DNA from: Neonectria sp. B-13
Lineage: Eukaryota; Ascomycota; Sordariomycetes; Hypocreales; Nectriaceae
Reading direction: 5' to 3'
Length of the DNA stretch: 64,000 bases
Assembly (NCBI GenBank): GCA_002682825.1
Contig: NOKP01000017.1
Span: forward strand, 248,001 to 312,000
The notes below the pieces were generated by a model. That model searched no databases. It saw nothing but the letters and a program-made list of their open reading frames with translations, and had not been told where the DNA came from. This document shows positions 54,786 to 64,000 of this stretch, piece after piece. Made by a program: the position numbers and the translations under genes. How positions within the stretch are numbered: the first letter of the stretch is position 1; each line of letters opens with the position of its first letter.

Positions 54786-55268
54786 AAAGTACGATGTTTG
54801 GATGTTCGAGTTGTGGACTATTATACTCTGTGGTTGGGCCAGCTACGGTGCTTACCGGGGCTTTTTCAGGCACCCAACTGGCCTTTGGACATACCGCATG
54901 GATTTTCATCGTCTTTGCTTGTCATCATTAGGTACTTGGAGTTGCATTCGAGATGCGAATACGAGCCGTCTAGTTATGTGTATCCGATACTCAGGATAAA
55001 TGCATATAGTTTACTAGAGGGTGCTGCAGTCATCGCCGGGTACAACGGCGGGAGGCATGGCCTTGATCTCCCTAAATCTCGGTTCTGTTCACGGAAACCC
55101 GACTGGAAAATGTCCCGAGTTCAAGACCGCGAAACATGATCTTTTAGAAGATTGAATCAATGTGATATCTCGGTAACACTAACCAAAATACATTAGACAT
55201 TATAATTTCCATAGCTCCAAGTTGACCAAGTACAAAGCAACCAAAGTGCAAGCCCCTCACCGCAAAGC
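54786..55268. other. Intergenic, no gene seen
   Basis: Between the DUF3176-like relic and the MDR gene. It may include a few more decayed codons of the relic; no supportable gene. Confidence 0.35.
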
Positions 55269-56285
55269 TCAAGACTCCGATGCAATTGAGACGAGGGTCG
55301 ATCCCATTCCTGAATCCCTGCCCCAGCCTTCATGGGCTTTCTTGATGTCTTCCAAGTCCCAAACATGCTTGATGGGCACTTGAACGCGGCCGTCCCTCAC
55401 CATATCCATGAGTGCTTTCAGATCGGACTGGAAAGTGTCACCATCTCGCGTAATGTAGTAAAATTTTGTCGACCGTTTCGTCCAGCACTTGAGATTGCGT
55501 GCCATCAGCTTCAAGATGGACGGATAGACAGATCCCGAGTTCCTTCCAGTCAGAGTGGCCAAGTTACCACCGTAACCGACAAGGATGCTTTCGTCGCTGT
55601 TGCTCAGAATGGAATAGGACTCGTCCCAGCTCTCAAAGCCGAGAGGGTCAAAGGCAGCATGCACGCCGCCAAGCTTTTGCATAGCAACGATCCACTCCTT
55701 ATCGGTGTACACAAATGGAGTAACCCCAAGCTCCTTCAAAGAGACGTGGTTGCGCTCCGAAGCCGTGCCGTAAACAACGGCTCCGTAGCTTTGGCAAAGC
55801 GCCATGATAGCGTAGCCTACAGCGCCGCTGAGGCCATGGACGAAAACACGTTGGCCCTTGGAGACCTTGGCAGCGTGTGTGACCATACCGTAGGCGGTAT
55901 TCCAGTCCACAGTGAGGGCAGCAGCCTGCTTCAGATCGAGCTCGCCGGGCACTGGGATGAGATGCTTCTCTGAGATGTTGATCAATTGGGCGTGGGAATC
56001 ATAAATTGTCAGTGCAGTAACAATGTCGCCTGGCCGGTATGTGGTACTGCCTGGACCGTTGGAACGGACGCGACCGACAAAGCAATATCCTGGAGTGAGA
56101 GGCGCGGCTTTTTGCATCGGGTATACACCCAATCGCATGTTGATATCAGTGCCGGAGAACCCAGCGTAGATGATGCTGACTTGGACTTCACTTTGTCCCG
56201 GGGATGAAATGTCGGCAGTGACTATGTCAATGTTGGAAACATCACCGAAGCCAGAGATGACGGCTTTGCGGATCGTGGTCGACAT
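55269..56285 (-). CDS. Zinc-type/quinone-oxidoreductase-like MDR dehydrogenase
   Basis: A medium-chain dehydrogenase/reductase of 338 residues, intronless. Start MSTTIRKAVISGFGD at 56285; an in-frame ATG at 56384 would add 33 Pro/Ser-rich residues and is less likely. The GroES-like N-terminal domain contains AGFSGTDINMRLGVYP and TPGYCFVGRV; the cofactor domain contains VFVHGLSGAVGYAIMALC, the nucleotide-binding motif of quinone oxidoreductases (normally AxxGxxG). Cys/His zinc ligands of true alcohol dehydrogenases are absent (GTD where C-H-x-D would be), so it is probably a zinc-free NADPH-dependent reductase. The C-terminus WDLEDIKKAHEGWGRDSGMGSTLVSI is typical. It appears complete. Substrate unknown. 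Confidence 0.88.
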   Translation of the reverse strand: MSTTIRKAVISGFGDVSNIDIVTADISSPGQSEVQVSIIYAGFSGTDINMRLGVYPMQKAAPLTPGYCFVGRVRSNGPGSTTYRPGDIVTALTIYDSHAQLINISEKHLIPVPGELDLKQAAALTVDWNTAYGMVTHAAKVSKGQRVFVHGLSGAVGYAIMALCQSYGAVVYGTASERNHVSLKELGVTPFVYTDKEWIVAMQKLGGVHAAFDPLGFESWDESYSILSNSDESILVGYGGNLATLTGRNSGSVYPSILKLMARNLKCWTKRSTKFYYITRDGDTFQSDLKALMDMVRDGRVQVPIKHVWDLEDIKKAHEGWGRDSGMGSTLVSIASES

Positions 56286-58142
56286 GATTGGAGGAGGATT
56301 GTGTGGTGGGGTTGAATTCCGTAGCTTGGGAGTTGGTGATGGCGGTGATGGCAGTGATGAGAGATGTGAGGCATGTCTTGTCATTCATTACCTAGAGGAA
56401 CTGGCTAGAATAAATATCCGTCATTAGATCTGTACGTGGCTTCCGTATTCTCGCTGCGGCGACGTCTCGGAACACCGAACAACTCGCGGTCGCGAGACTA
56501 CAGCCTCTCCGTTGGGTCGAACAGCCATGAATTAGGCCGCTTAGCCATCCTCCGGAGGAACCTTCAACTTGCCTGGAGTGCGAAGAGGAGGCGGCGGAAT
56601 TTTAGGCCGATCAATCACTGTGGTCGGTTAGTGCGTTTTTGAACCGGGAGGACAACGTACCGGGCGAAGACGCTAGCTTGGCTCATCTATTCAGGCAGTC
56701 AACTCACTGCGTCACGGTGGGATTGATGTGAAGTTTGTCCCAAAACCGCCATCATTTTGCAGAGAACAGTGAGAAGCTTCGATTTGTTGCTTCGGGATAC
56801 TGTGTTGATTGCGGATGATGTCGCTTGCGCAACTGTCCGCATTCCTGACGTAGCATCCACGACTTATTCCACACCGAACCATGCGCTCGCGGCTGCTCTG
56901 TTGTGAGTCTAAATGATTGCGCTAACAATTTAAAACGCCGTCTGAATCTCAGAGATCTACTCACTACTCACCTAGATTACATCATCAAATCACTGACAGT
57001 ATTCAGAAGAGCGTGATACGGTGCTGCTAGTGACTGTAGGTCAAACGGCGGACACCCTAGACTACCCTACAGCTTTCGTATTGTCCTTCGTTCATTCCGT
57101 ACCCATCTACTCGAAGCGATGACGAGGACGGGCAGACTGAATGTTGAAAGAGGAGCGACAGCAAGTACATCATCGTCTTTCTCAGCGTGCAATCCTTCAA
57201 AATGTATGTTCTTGTGATACCCAGAATCAGTGCAGTCTTGCCCACTCCCAACTTCAGCATGCGACTCTGCACAAACCACAAAAATCAAACGCCAATAAAT
57301 TGCCACGATCATTACTTGCAACTACTATGCGAAGCTTCCTACACTCTTCTTGTCTCTTTCAAACCAAAAAATGCTCTACGGGTTCCTCCCGTCGTAAGGT
57401 TTCAATTGCCACGTCGGAAATGAGCTATATTAGAGATGGTTTTCAATTTTCGATTCAAAGCGCCTATGTATTGGCACAAGGTCCTCCAGTTGATGGAAGA
57501 CACTGTGACGGGGCCCAATGCGACCAACAGCTTACAACGGGCGGGATTGGGATGGGAACTGGTGGTGGTGCTGTTGCCTTGACTATTTCTTTTGAGTTGA
57601 TACGTTGCGCGACATCGAGTTTTACAAACTTCATCACCACGTGGATCTCGTGCAGAATCCCCCCTTGACCTCGTTCTGCTTCATTAAAAAATCAAAGTTG
57701 TACGGTTGTTGAAGTTTAAATTCAGGGTTAATTAAAGGAAGGTTGTCAATAGTTGACAGCTGATTGCTAACGGGCCTCACTTCCGCATTCGGGCTAGACT
57801 CCCCGCGTTCATCTTGCGGAACCTCCATAAAAGTACCCATTCGGTGACCCAATGTCACAGATTTAGTAGCCCCTGGCCTTGAACAAACCATCGGACCCCA
57901 GTACTATAGGTGGGAAATTAATACACGCGGCCCACTGCTAGAAGCCGTCACGTAAGGCCTGTTTCAACATGGTGTAATTATACGAACACTTCAGAAATAT
58001 AACCTCTAGCTTTGCCCATTGCCGTCTTGAATCTGAGTGTTCCAAACTAAGTCTTTCATTCATTTCAGTCCGCCTGGTTCGGACTTCCAATTATTCGTTC
58101 TTTACCATTCTGTCGTTTCTCTTCCATTCTTTCGTTGCAAAC
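56286..58142. other. Intergenic, no gene recognised
   Basis: About 1.9 kb between divergent genes. Several short overlapping open frames without domains. The final 100 bases are a pyrimidine-rich 5' leader (TTCTTTACCATTCTGTCGTTTCTC-like) of the secreted peptidase gene. Confidence 0.4.
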
Positions 58143-59720
58143 ATGATTCTCTCCGGACTCCCTGCCATTCTCTTGGGCGGCTTTGCTGTCTGTGCCACCG
58201 CTCTCTCTGACCTTGACGCCTCCGTGTGGAAGGACGTTGAGTCTAAGCAGCACTCGAAGCGACTGTTCCAGGAGCATGCCCGAAACCGTCCTGTCAAGCG
58301 CGCCTCTGGCTGGAGCCCACCTTCTGATTTGGCCACACCTCTTGAAGAGGTTTGGGACCACTACGTTTCCACCTACGACGGCGGAGTAGCCGGCAACACC
58401 AACTGGGGATGGCACCAGGTTATTGCCAATGAAGGGTACGCCGTTCCGCCGTGGCCTGATTTGAAGACCGCCCGTTAACCCCACTGCAGCAAGCTCAACA
58501 TCTGTGTTCGATGGGACTCCAACAAGACTGTCACTGCTGCTGAGCGGACCAAGATCGCCGCCACCTACAACACCCAGTACCAGAAGTGGTTCAAGTGGGT
58601 TTATGGGTACAACGGGTTCCCTTACACCAAGGTCGATGTCAACATTGTCGGCTGGGCCGTCACCGACACCAGCCTCCTCGAAGGCTCTACCAGCGACATT
58701 GATGTCTACACTAACCTCGACAACGATGGCATTCCTATGTGCGCCGTGGGCTGCTCTCGGGACGCTCATCTCGACAGCGACTATAGTGGCTGCGAAGGTG
58801 GAGCTGATCACCACTATGATCAGTCTCTCTGGCTCACGGAGGGTCTCGACGGTGGATACGGCTATAGCTGGGGCCAGCAGGTCGGCCGTGAATACTTCAT
58901 GACTAACATCGACTCCGATAACATCCACATTCTGCTTCACGAAATGGTATGACCCAGTGCTCTCCAGTGGCGGTCTGACTGATTTGCTAACGGATAAAAG
59001 GGACACACCTTCGGGCTAGACGATTGTAAGTTTCTCCCTCTTGACCTTTCATAGGACCTGCTAACCATATATCTTTCTCGTAGTCTACGGTATGCTTATT
59101 AACTATCCTCTACGCTGAAAGGCTCCATGGACAAGCCTGCACGAGGATTAGTCGTCACTAACAACCTTTTAGACTGGACCCCCACTGGCGTAACCAACTT
59201 CATCATGCTTGCTGGATCCGCGACTGAGATTACTGACTTTGACGGCTGGATGTATCGCAACTGGTGGTACGAGCTGTCTAAGACGAACGGCTGGGCATCC
59301 AGCAGTGTAGTGGGCACATCTGGCACCACGACAACATCTGGTGCCGCAACAACATCCGATGCCGTGGCAGCTGCCGAGGACGCTGTGACTACGAGCAAAG
59401 AAGCATCCTACATCGTTTCAACAACCTCGGTTCCAGTGACCTCTGCCACATTCGGGGCTACCTCCCAAACACCCGTCATTCCCCATACGTCCTCTTTTGC
59501 GCCAGTGGTTCCCGTGGTCACCCCGATCACCCCGGTCTCAAACTTCAACTCCACCCCCGTGGCAACTCCATCTCAAACACCTTCCACTCTTCCTGAAGAT
59601 GCCGCTGCGGCAGGCCGATGGGAGCAGTGTGGTGGCGGCTCATCCTATCGTGGACCTACGAAGTGCTCATCCGGTCTCAACTGCACTAAGCACAATCAAT
59701 ACTACCACCAGTGTGTGTGA
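58143..59720 (+). pseudogene. Secreted HExxHxxGxxD metallopeptidase with CBM1, one in-frame TAA
   Basis: Exons 58143-58946, 59001-59025, 59084-59089 (6 nt) and 59173-59720 give a frame of about 460 codons. Signal peptide MILSGLPAILLGGFAVCATA, then a propeptide ending at a Kex2-like KR (RPVKRASG). The catalytic region is LLHEMGHTFGLDD, split by the first intron; HExxHxxGxxD is the zinc motif of snapalysin-like peptidases. DWTPTGVTNFIMLAGSA and the WMYRNWW segment follow. A Thr/Ser/Pro linker of about 120 residues leads to a fungal cellulose-binding module, WEQCGGGSSYRGPTKCSSG with four Cys and a final YYHQC. The frame has a single TAA at 58476-58478, with clearly coding sequence on both sides. 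So it is a very recent pseudogene, a read-through gene, or a sequencing error. Everything else is intact. Confidence 0.85.
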
Positions 59721-60462
59721 GCTTCCATAGACTTGGAGATTTATCAGCCCAATGGACTCCTCATGAAATCCTGCTCTTAGGTGGAACAAGCTGTCTGAAA
59801 AAGGAAGCTAAACGTGTTGCAATTACTTTCACTTCGGTTATAGTGTAGCTATCTAGCTGGCTGGAATATGCTACCTATAGCTATCAAGACTTGATAATAC
59901 TATGATAATGCCTTCATTGAAATGGATGGCACTACAATGTTGAGCCACCTTGATAGATATATCGGCCTTTCGTCAGTGTTAAGCATCGCCTTGTCGTTCA
60001 CTGACAAGATAGAATACCTGACATGAAGTGAACCGATGTCGTCGTTGCGGCGGAGATTCAACTGCTTGGATAGAGACAATTATGTTGTGACAAGCTCGCT
60101 TAGCACTGATCGGGTTGTCTCCTCCGGATGTCATCCATACTACTAGGTAAAGCATGTATGAATAATAACACCAGATGACGTAACTTCTAACAGGAACTTT
60201 GAAAAAAATATTGTTGGTGACTCCCGCTGGCATCCTAATTCCTCTCCAAGGTTTTTTTCCGGCTCATCTGCTAACCAAGGAGGCCTGCCACATGTTACTA
60301 AGCTTGGTGACGTACATTTACCCAGGCTCGCGCGAGTACGGCGCTCATATTGTTGACCATGCCGAACGAGTTTGTGGCTACTCTGCACTTTCACCATGCA
60401 ATACAAACCATCCTCTAATTTCTCTGCCAACCCGTTGTTTCACGTCGTCCGCGCTCAAAGCC
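59721..60462. other. Intergenic, no gene seen
   Basis: 3' UTR of the peptidase gene and promoter of the next gene. The plus-strand frame is open upstream of 60463 back to 60199 but uses no convincing start and no domain, so it is not annotated. Confidence 0.4.
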
Positions 60463-61080
60463 ATGTCTATCGACTCCTCGGAGAAAATCCTCAGCAAAAT
60501 TCATCGTTCTTGGAGGCAAGACAAATGGGGCTGGGTCATCTATCGTACATCGTACAATCATGACGAAGCTTGTAATAATTTCAAGGAAGACGTCGTCAAG
60601 GGATCACATAAAGATATCGCCGGTTCTGATGCTCCTGAGATTGCCGATCCACTAGCATGGACTTTCATCGAGGATAAATATTCATTTGATGGCATTACGA
60701 CCGATCAGCTTCGCAAGCGTTTTCAGGCATGGACAGCCGAAGCATACAGAACTGAAAACCCACTCGAGGACGCGGATGAAATGGAAGGATTTGGAAGATA
60801 CACCTATTTTATCTAAGTTGGGGAAGAAGAGATGCAAAATTTAGCTGAGGACAGTTTCGTCAGAATATGTATTCAAAATGGACGCCCCTTCCACATGATG
60901 AAGGCCAGACGGTAAGAGATCGAGGAGGTATATGAGTCCCTTGATGGATGCACAGAAGAGAATGTGGGCTGGTTCTGGATTTTATCAAATCTCATAACAG
61001 TAGACTTGTATGAAGGGTTGAGTAGTGACGAGGCTTGGTATGTGTACTATAGACGTGCGCCGGAAATCCTTTACTCTTAA
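60463..61080 (+). pseudogene. Conserved fungal hypothetical gene with two in-frame TAA codons
   Basis: From ATG 60463 (MSIDSSEKILSKIH) one reading frame of 205 codons plus a final stop runs to TAA 61078-61080. It is interrupted by TAA at 60814-60816 and 60913-60915. Coding character continues through both: WGWVIYRTSYNHDEACNNFKE, DAPEIADPLAWTFIEDKYSFDG, RYTYFI before the first stop; VGEEEMQNLAEDSFVRI after it; EIEEVYESLDGCTEENVGWFW and EAWYVYYRRAPEILYS after the second. This is the layout of a widespread fungal family of unknown function (W-G-x-x-I-Y-R ... D-A-P ... W-x-F-x-E-D ... Y-F-I ... W-Y-V-x-Y-x-R-x-P-E-I). Both stops could come from CAA by C-to-T change, the RIP-type change. Without the stops the protein would be full length. 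No function known. Confidence 0.7.
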
Positions 61081-61219
61081 AGAAAGGAATATTGTCCTCA
61101 GCAAATTCTAATAACTTCTCTTTTATCCTTGAACTGATATCGACACCAAAGATACAGACAAGGCGAGAGAAACACAATTGTGCTTATGAAGAGTTACTAG
61201 TTAGACACTTATAATGTGT

Positions 61220-61879
61220 TTACAGGAAGTCCCTCAGGGCATCGTCGAGCGTGCTAGCTTGTCTGAGTGGTACTGAGTCCCCCTTTTTAGCCAAGCCAAC
61301 TCTATTATGCCAAACAACCTTCATGCCAGCTTTTGTTGCACCCTCAACGTCTCCCGCGCTGCCAGCAACGAACAAAACGTCTTGGGGCTCAACACCCATC
61401 GCATTCAAGACAGCCTGGTAAGCTTGTTCAACAGGTTTGTAGAAGCCACTCTCCTCTGCGGTGACAACAACATCAAAAACGTCCTGACCCACTCTGTCCG
61501 CTGCAGTATGCCCCAAGCGTTTGGAACAGTTCGTCACCACACCAAGCTTGTGTCCCTGCATCTTCAATTGCTGCAAGACCTCGTAAACCTCAGGCCACGG
61601 CTCCAGCTTTTCCCAGTCTCGCAGCAGCGCAGTTGGAGCCGAATCAGGCAGGCCGACGTCACTTGCGGCTCTGTGAACGAGTTGTTCGTAGGGAAAATAC
61701 GCACCCGCGCCGAAGGTGAGATCCAAATAGCGTCCGCGCCAGAGTCTGCCCTCCGACGACGTAGCCGAAGGAGTGGACTCATCCCAAAGGGTCCAGGAGT
61801 CGAGCAGAGCAGTGAGGAGGTCGAATACAATGGCTTTAGGACGCCAGCTGGGCGGGGCGACTTTGCTAGTTGCAGACAT
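61220..61879 (-). CDS. HAD-superfamily haloacid-dehalogenase-like protein
   Basis: A 219-residue intronless protein. Motif I is AIVFDLLTALLDSW near residue 17, with the nucleophile Asp directly after Phe. It lacks the second Asp of HAD phosphatases (DxD), as in type II haloacid dehalogenases. Motif II is GVVTNCSKRLG (Ser/Thr plus Asn); motif III the Lys in FYKP; motif IV GSAGDVEGATKAG with the acidic residue. The cap domain is the short helical type between motifs I and II (YEQLVHRAASDVGL). The length and motif set match fungal haloacid-dehalogenase-like proteins whose natural substrate is mostly unknown. Start ATG 61879; overlapping frames on the other strand are shadows. Confidence 0.85.
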   Translation of the reverse strand: MSATSKVAPPSWRPKAIVFDLLTALLDSWTLWDESTPSATSSEGRLWRGRYLDLTFGAGAYFPYEQLVHRAASDVGLPDSAPTALLRDWEKLEPWPEVYEVLQQLKMQGHKLGVVTNCSKRLGHTAADRVGQDVFDVVVTAEESGFYKPVEQAYQAVLNAMGVEPQDVLFVAGSAGDVEGATKAGMKVVWHNRVGLAKKGDSVPLRQASTLDDALRDFL

Positions 61880-62399
61880 ACTGGTGACGAGGTCGATAAA
61901 AGGTGACGGCTTTAAGTGATGCGCCTCCGAAAAGATAGGTGCCTCCGAGCGTCAAGTATGGAATTCTGCGTAATGACCAGTGTACTTAGGGGAAGAATGA
62001 GGTGGTTTGATGAAAACATGAAAATGAGCAGACATTAAGATATAAGAATCATGTTGAAGGAAAAGTAACATCATACATCGAAAAGGAGTCTCCATTTAGC
62101 AGCATAAGTTAGCCCAAGCGCACCCGCGCACCGGATTCGGGATAGTCTGCGACTCATCAACTAAACCTGTTCGGTGCGTGGAGATGTCGCACCCGCGCAC
62201 CTCATTCGGCATAGCCTGTCGGAGGAGTGGTCTGGGTACAACAAAATGCAACCAATCGACTAGTTGATTGCTGCAGCGATGACCGACACTCAACATGATT
62301 GCGGTTGTTTATTTGACCGATTGGAGTCTATAAGAGTCGGATTACTTGGCTACCGGGGCCTGTTTATGGACTTTCATCTTCCCGCAGTTTTCTTGAAAC
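61880..62399. other. Divergent intergenic region with 31-bp direct repeat
   Basis: Promoter region for the HAD gene (minus) and the D-serine-dehydratase-like gene (plus). It contains the direct repeat described at 62119-62218. No gene seen. Confidence 0.45.
62119..62218. repeat. 31-bp direct repeat, candidate regulatory element
   Basis: Copies at 62119-62149 and 62188-62218 share CGCACCCGCGCACC, then ATTCGG-ATAG-CTG with four differences (27 of 31 identical), 69 bases apart, roughly 180-280 bases upstream of the D-serine-dehydratase-like start codon. The GC-rich repeated core stands out from its surroundings. Confidence 0.6.
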
Positions 62400-63884
62400 A
62401 TGACCAGCTCCCCACCATTGCCTGTCATGGAGTTACCAAAGAGGCCATCGCCACACGTCGACGACTTGCGACAGTTCTACGTTGGCAAAGCTATCAGTCA
62501 ACTACCGAAGCCGGCCGTGGTGATTGACAGGGCCAAAATGCAACGACACTGTCAATCCCTTCTGCATGCTGTGGACTTCTTGGGAGTGGACTTTCGAGCG
62601 CACGTCAAGACACACAAGGTAATCGGCAGCTCTCACTCACTTGCGTATCTGCGGCTGCCAGCGATACTAACCTTGAAACGACAGACCAATGAAGGATTCC
62701 GCCTACAAGCTGGAGAAACGAGCAAAGAAGTTCGATTGGTGGTGTCGACTATTGCTGAAATCGAGCATCTCCAGCCCGTGCTGCGCGAGTTCAGAGACGG
62801 TGGCCGTCACGTCAATATACTCTACGGAATCCCACTGCCGCCCTCCCAGGTTGCTCGGCTAGCAGCTATTGGTCGACAAATGGGTCAAGGCACCATCTCC
62901 GTCCTTGTCGACCATGTATCCCAGCTTGATCACCTGACTCGCTTCTTTGAACAAGCAGGATATCCAGCCGGCGTGTACTTGAAGGTAGACACTGGCTACC
63001 ACCGCGCGGGCCTCCCTCCCTCGGGCATCAACAAGGATGAATTGGTCGCTAGACTGATGAACCTTGAGAATCAATCCAAGGTCAGCTTCATCGGTCTTTA
63101 CTCGCACAGCAGTCTCAGCTACAATGACTCCACGCCAAAGCAGGCCATGGCCAACCTCGAAGGCGAGATCCATGGCTGCCTTGATGCACTTCACAGGAAC
63201 GCGCATCTGTTCCCCAGCGATAAGGAGATCACAATTAGCGTCGGAGCCTCGCCTCAAGTAACGTCGGTAGAAAATTTGGTGGGACAGAAAGGCACTTTGT
63301 CGGAAGACGCTGAGCATTTGCGACAAACCATTTCCAACATCATGGCGGAGAAACCGAGTGGATTTCGCACCAAGTTGGAACTTCATGCTGGGGTATACTC
63401 TATCCTTGACGTTCAGCAGCTTTCCACTCACTCTCGAGACCACCTCGGCGACTATGAAGATGAGATAGCCATTTCTGTCATGGCAGAGGTCTGTAGCGTG
63501 TACAACGACGGCGAACGGCAGCAACCCGAGGCGCTGGTGGCAGTGGGAGTGTTGGGATTGGGGCGAGAACCATGTGTGGCGTATGAAGGCTGGGGCGTGG
63601 TTGATCGCGAGGCGCACTCTCCGAATACCTCCAAGCCGGAGCGTCGGTTGATTGTCAAGCGTGTCAGCCAAGAGCACTGCATTGTGTCATGGGGACAAAA
63701 CATGGGTGGTGAAGATTTAGGACCTCTGCCACCAATACCGCTTGAAGTGGGTCAGAGCATCCGCATCTACCCAAATCATGCCTGCGTCACAGGAGCCTTG
63801 TATGGCTGGTATTGTGTGGTGGATTCATCAGATGATGAACAACAGCGAGTTGTGGATGTTTGGGTCAGGGCGAGTGGATGGTAG
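62400..63884 (+). CDS. D-serine dehydratase-like PLP enzyme
   Basis: Fold-type III PLP enzyme of the D-serine dehydratase / D-threonine aldolase family. Exons 62400-62618 and 62685-63884; the 66-nt intron has a GTAATC donor and ACTAAC branch site and contains no in-frame stop, so unspliced RNA would also be open. The spliced protein has 472 residues. RAHVKTHKT carries the PLP-binding Lys (HVKTHK, split by the intron). VYLKVDTGYHRAG is the typical barrel strand, ELHAGVYSILD a conserved C-terminal barrel motif, and IYPNHACVTG holds the His-x-Cys pair of the zinc site. It would deaminate D-serine, or a similar D-beta-hydroxy amino acid, to pyruvate and ammonia in the cytosol. Start ATG 62400; a second ATG (MELPKRPS) lies 9 codons on. 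Confidence 0.9.
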   Translation: MTSSPPLPVMELPKRPSPHVDDLRQFYVGKAISQLPKPAVVIDRAKMQRHCQSLLHAVDFLGVDFRAHVKTHKVIGSSHSLAYLRLPAILTLKRQTNEGFRLQAGETSKEVRLVVSTIAEIEHLQPVLREFRDGGRHVNILYGIPLPPSQVARLAAIGRQMGQGTISVLVDHVSQLDHLTRFFEQAGYPAGVYLKVDTGYHRAGLPPSGINKDELVARLMNLENQSKVSFIGLYSHSSLSYNDSTPKQAMANLEGEIHGCLDALHRNAHLFPSDKEITISVGASPQVTSVENLVGQKGTLSEDAEHLRQTISNIMAEKPSGFRTKLELHAGVYSILDVQQLSTHSRDHLGDYEDEIAISVMAEVCSVYNDGERQQPEALVAVGVLGLGREPCVAYEGWGVVDREAHSPNTSKPERRLIVKRVSQEHCIVSWGQNMGGEDLGPLPPIPLEVGQSIRIYPNHACVTGALYGWYCVVDSSDDEQQRVVDVWVRASGW

Positions 63885-64000
63885 TTGGGTGTCAATGTGC
63901 ATTTGGTCAAGATCTCCTGGCTTACTTTTATGAATACGTAGATAACTAGAGAACTACCTATCAAATGAGCGCGGAGAATCACAGATACCCTTGATAAAGT
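63885..64000. other. 3' flank, no gene seen
   Basis: Only 116 bases after the stop codon of the D-serine-dehydratase-like gene; 3' UTR. Confidence 0.3.

Noticed and set aside
58065..59006. 313-residue open frame on the minus strand
   Set aside because: It is antisense to the signal-peptide and catalytic exons of the peptidase gene, which have clear domains; the minus frame has none.
59090..59121. A 32-nt intron in the peptidase gene ending at CTGAAAG
   Set aside because: Too short for a fungal intron and would insert codons before DWTPTG; the 83-nt intron ending at 59172 gives the family-like sequence.
62859..63677. 272-residue open frame on the minus strand
   Set aside because: Antisense shadow of the D-serine-dehydratase-like gene; no domain or start context.
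1..64000. Core biosynthetic genes (PKS, NRPS, terpene cyclase, prenyltransferase) for a classical metabolite cluster
   Set aside because: I looked for long multidomain frames and their motifs on both strands and found none within the window.
1..64000. CRISPR arrays, operons or bacterial-type elements
   Set aside because: The sequence is fungal nuclear DNA; no regularly spaced repeats of that kind are present.

Overview
The window reads as nuclear DNA of a filamentous ascomycete, most likely a Sordariomycete. Short GT-AG introns (about 45-85 nt) carry CTAAC/CTGAC branch sites. There are several Zn2Cys6 regulators, RTA1-like proteins, a CBM1 tail, one AT-rich block that looks like RIP decay, and many lineage-type fungal families. 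The species is not identifiable from sequence alone. No tRNA, rRNA or intact transposon was recognised.

Left part (0.5-9.9 kb): an AflR-type Zn2Cys6 regulator, an AT-rich relic, an FUS2-like alpha/beta hydrolase that has apparently lost its catalytic Ser and His, a short-chain dehydrogenase with two introns, and a transcription-factor-domain protein without a zinc finger. An arrestin-like gene follows (11.6-13.0 kb). The left genes may be the edge of a metabolite cluster lying outside the window.

Central part (13.4-40.9 kb): a dense, largely divergently arranged enzyme cluster without any PKS, NRPS, terpene cyclase or prenyltransferase. It holds two 4-coumarate-CoA-ligase-like acyl-CoA synthetases, an acyl-CoA dehydrogenase, a P450, an MFS transporter, a PRISE/5beta-reductase-like SDR, a Zn2Cys6 regulator, an AKT2-like alpha/beta hydrolase, an aldehyde dehydrogenase, an EthD/ABM-like protein, a PF04199-type cyclase/hydrolase, a small second Zn2Cys6 protein and a salicylate-hydroxylase-like FAD monooxygenase. 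Four of these enzymes end in PTS1-type tripeptides (ARL, AKL, ARL, SRL). The intergenic regions between 17.4 and 39.2 kb are crowded with TTCCG/CGGAA, including two identical palindromes CGGAATTTCCGT. The simplest reading is a co-regulated, partly peroxisomal pathway that activates, desaturates, cleaves and oxidises an acyl or aryl-alkyl acid. It could be catabolic (a plant phenolic or lactone) or biosynthetic (as in AK-toxin-type pathways). This is the best candidate for an undescribed system.

Right part (41-64 kb): an F-box protein; two successive divergent RTA1 / Zn2Cys6 gene pairs that look like a duplicated module; a basic hypothetical protein; a secreted cysteine-containing protein; a DUF3176-like relic; a quinone-oxidoreductase-like MDR enzyme; a secreted HExxHxxGxxD metallopeptidase-CBM1 gene with one in-frame TAA and a 6-nt microexon; a conserved hypothetical gene with two in-frame TAA codons; a HAD-family haloacid-dehalogenase-like protein; and a D-serine-dehydratase-like PLP enzyme.
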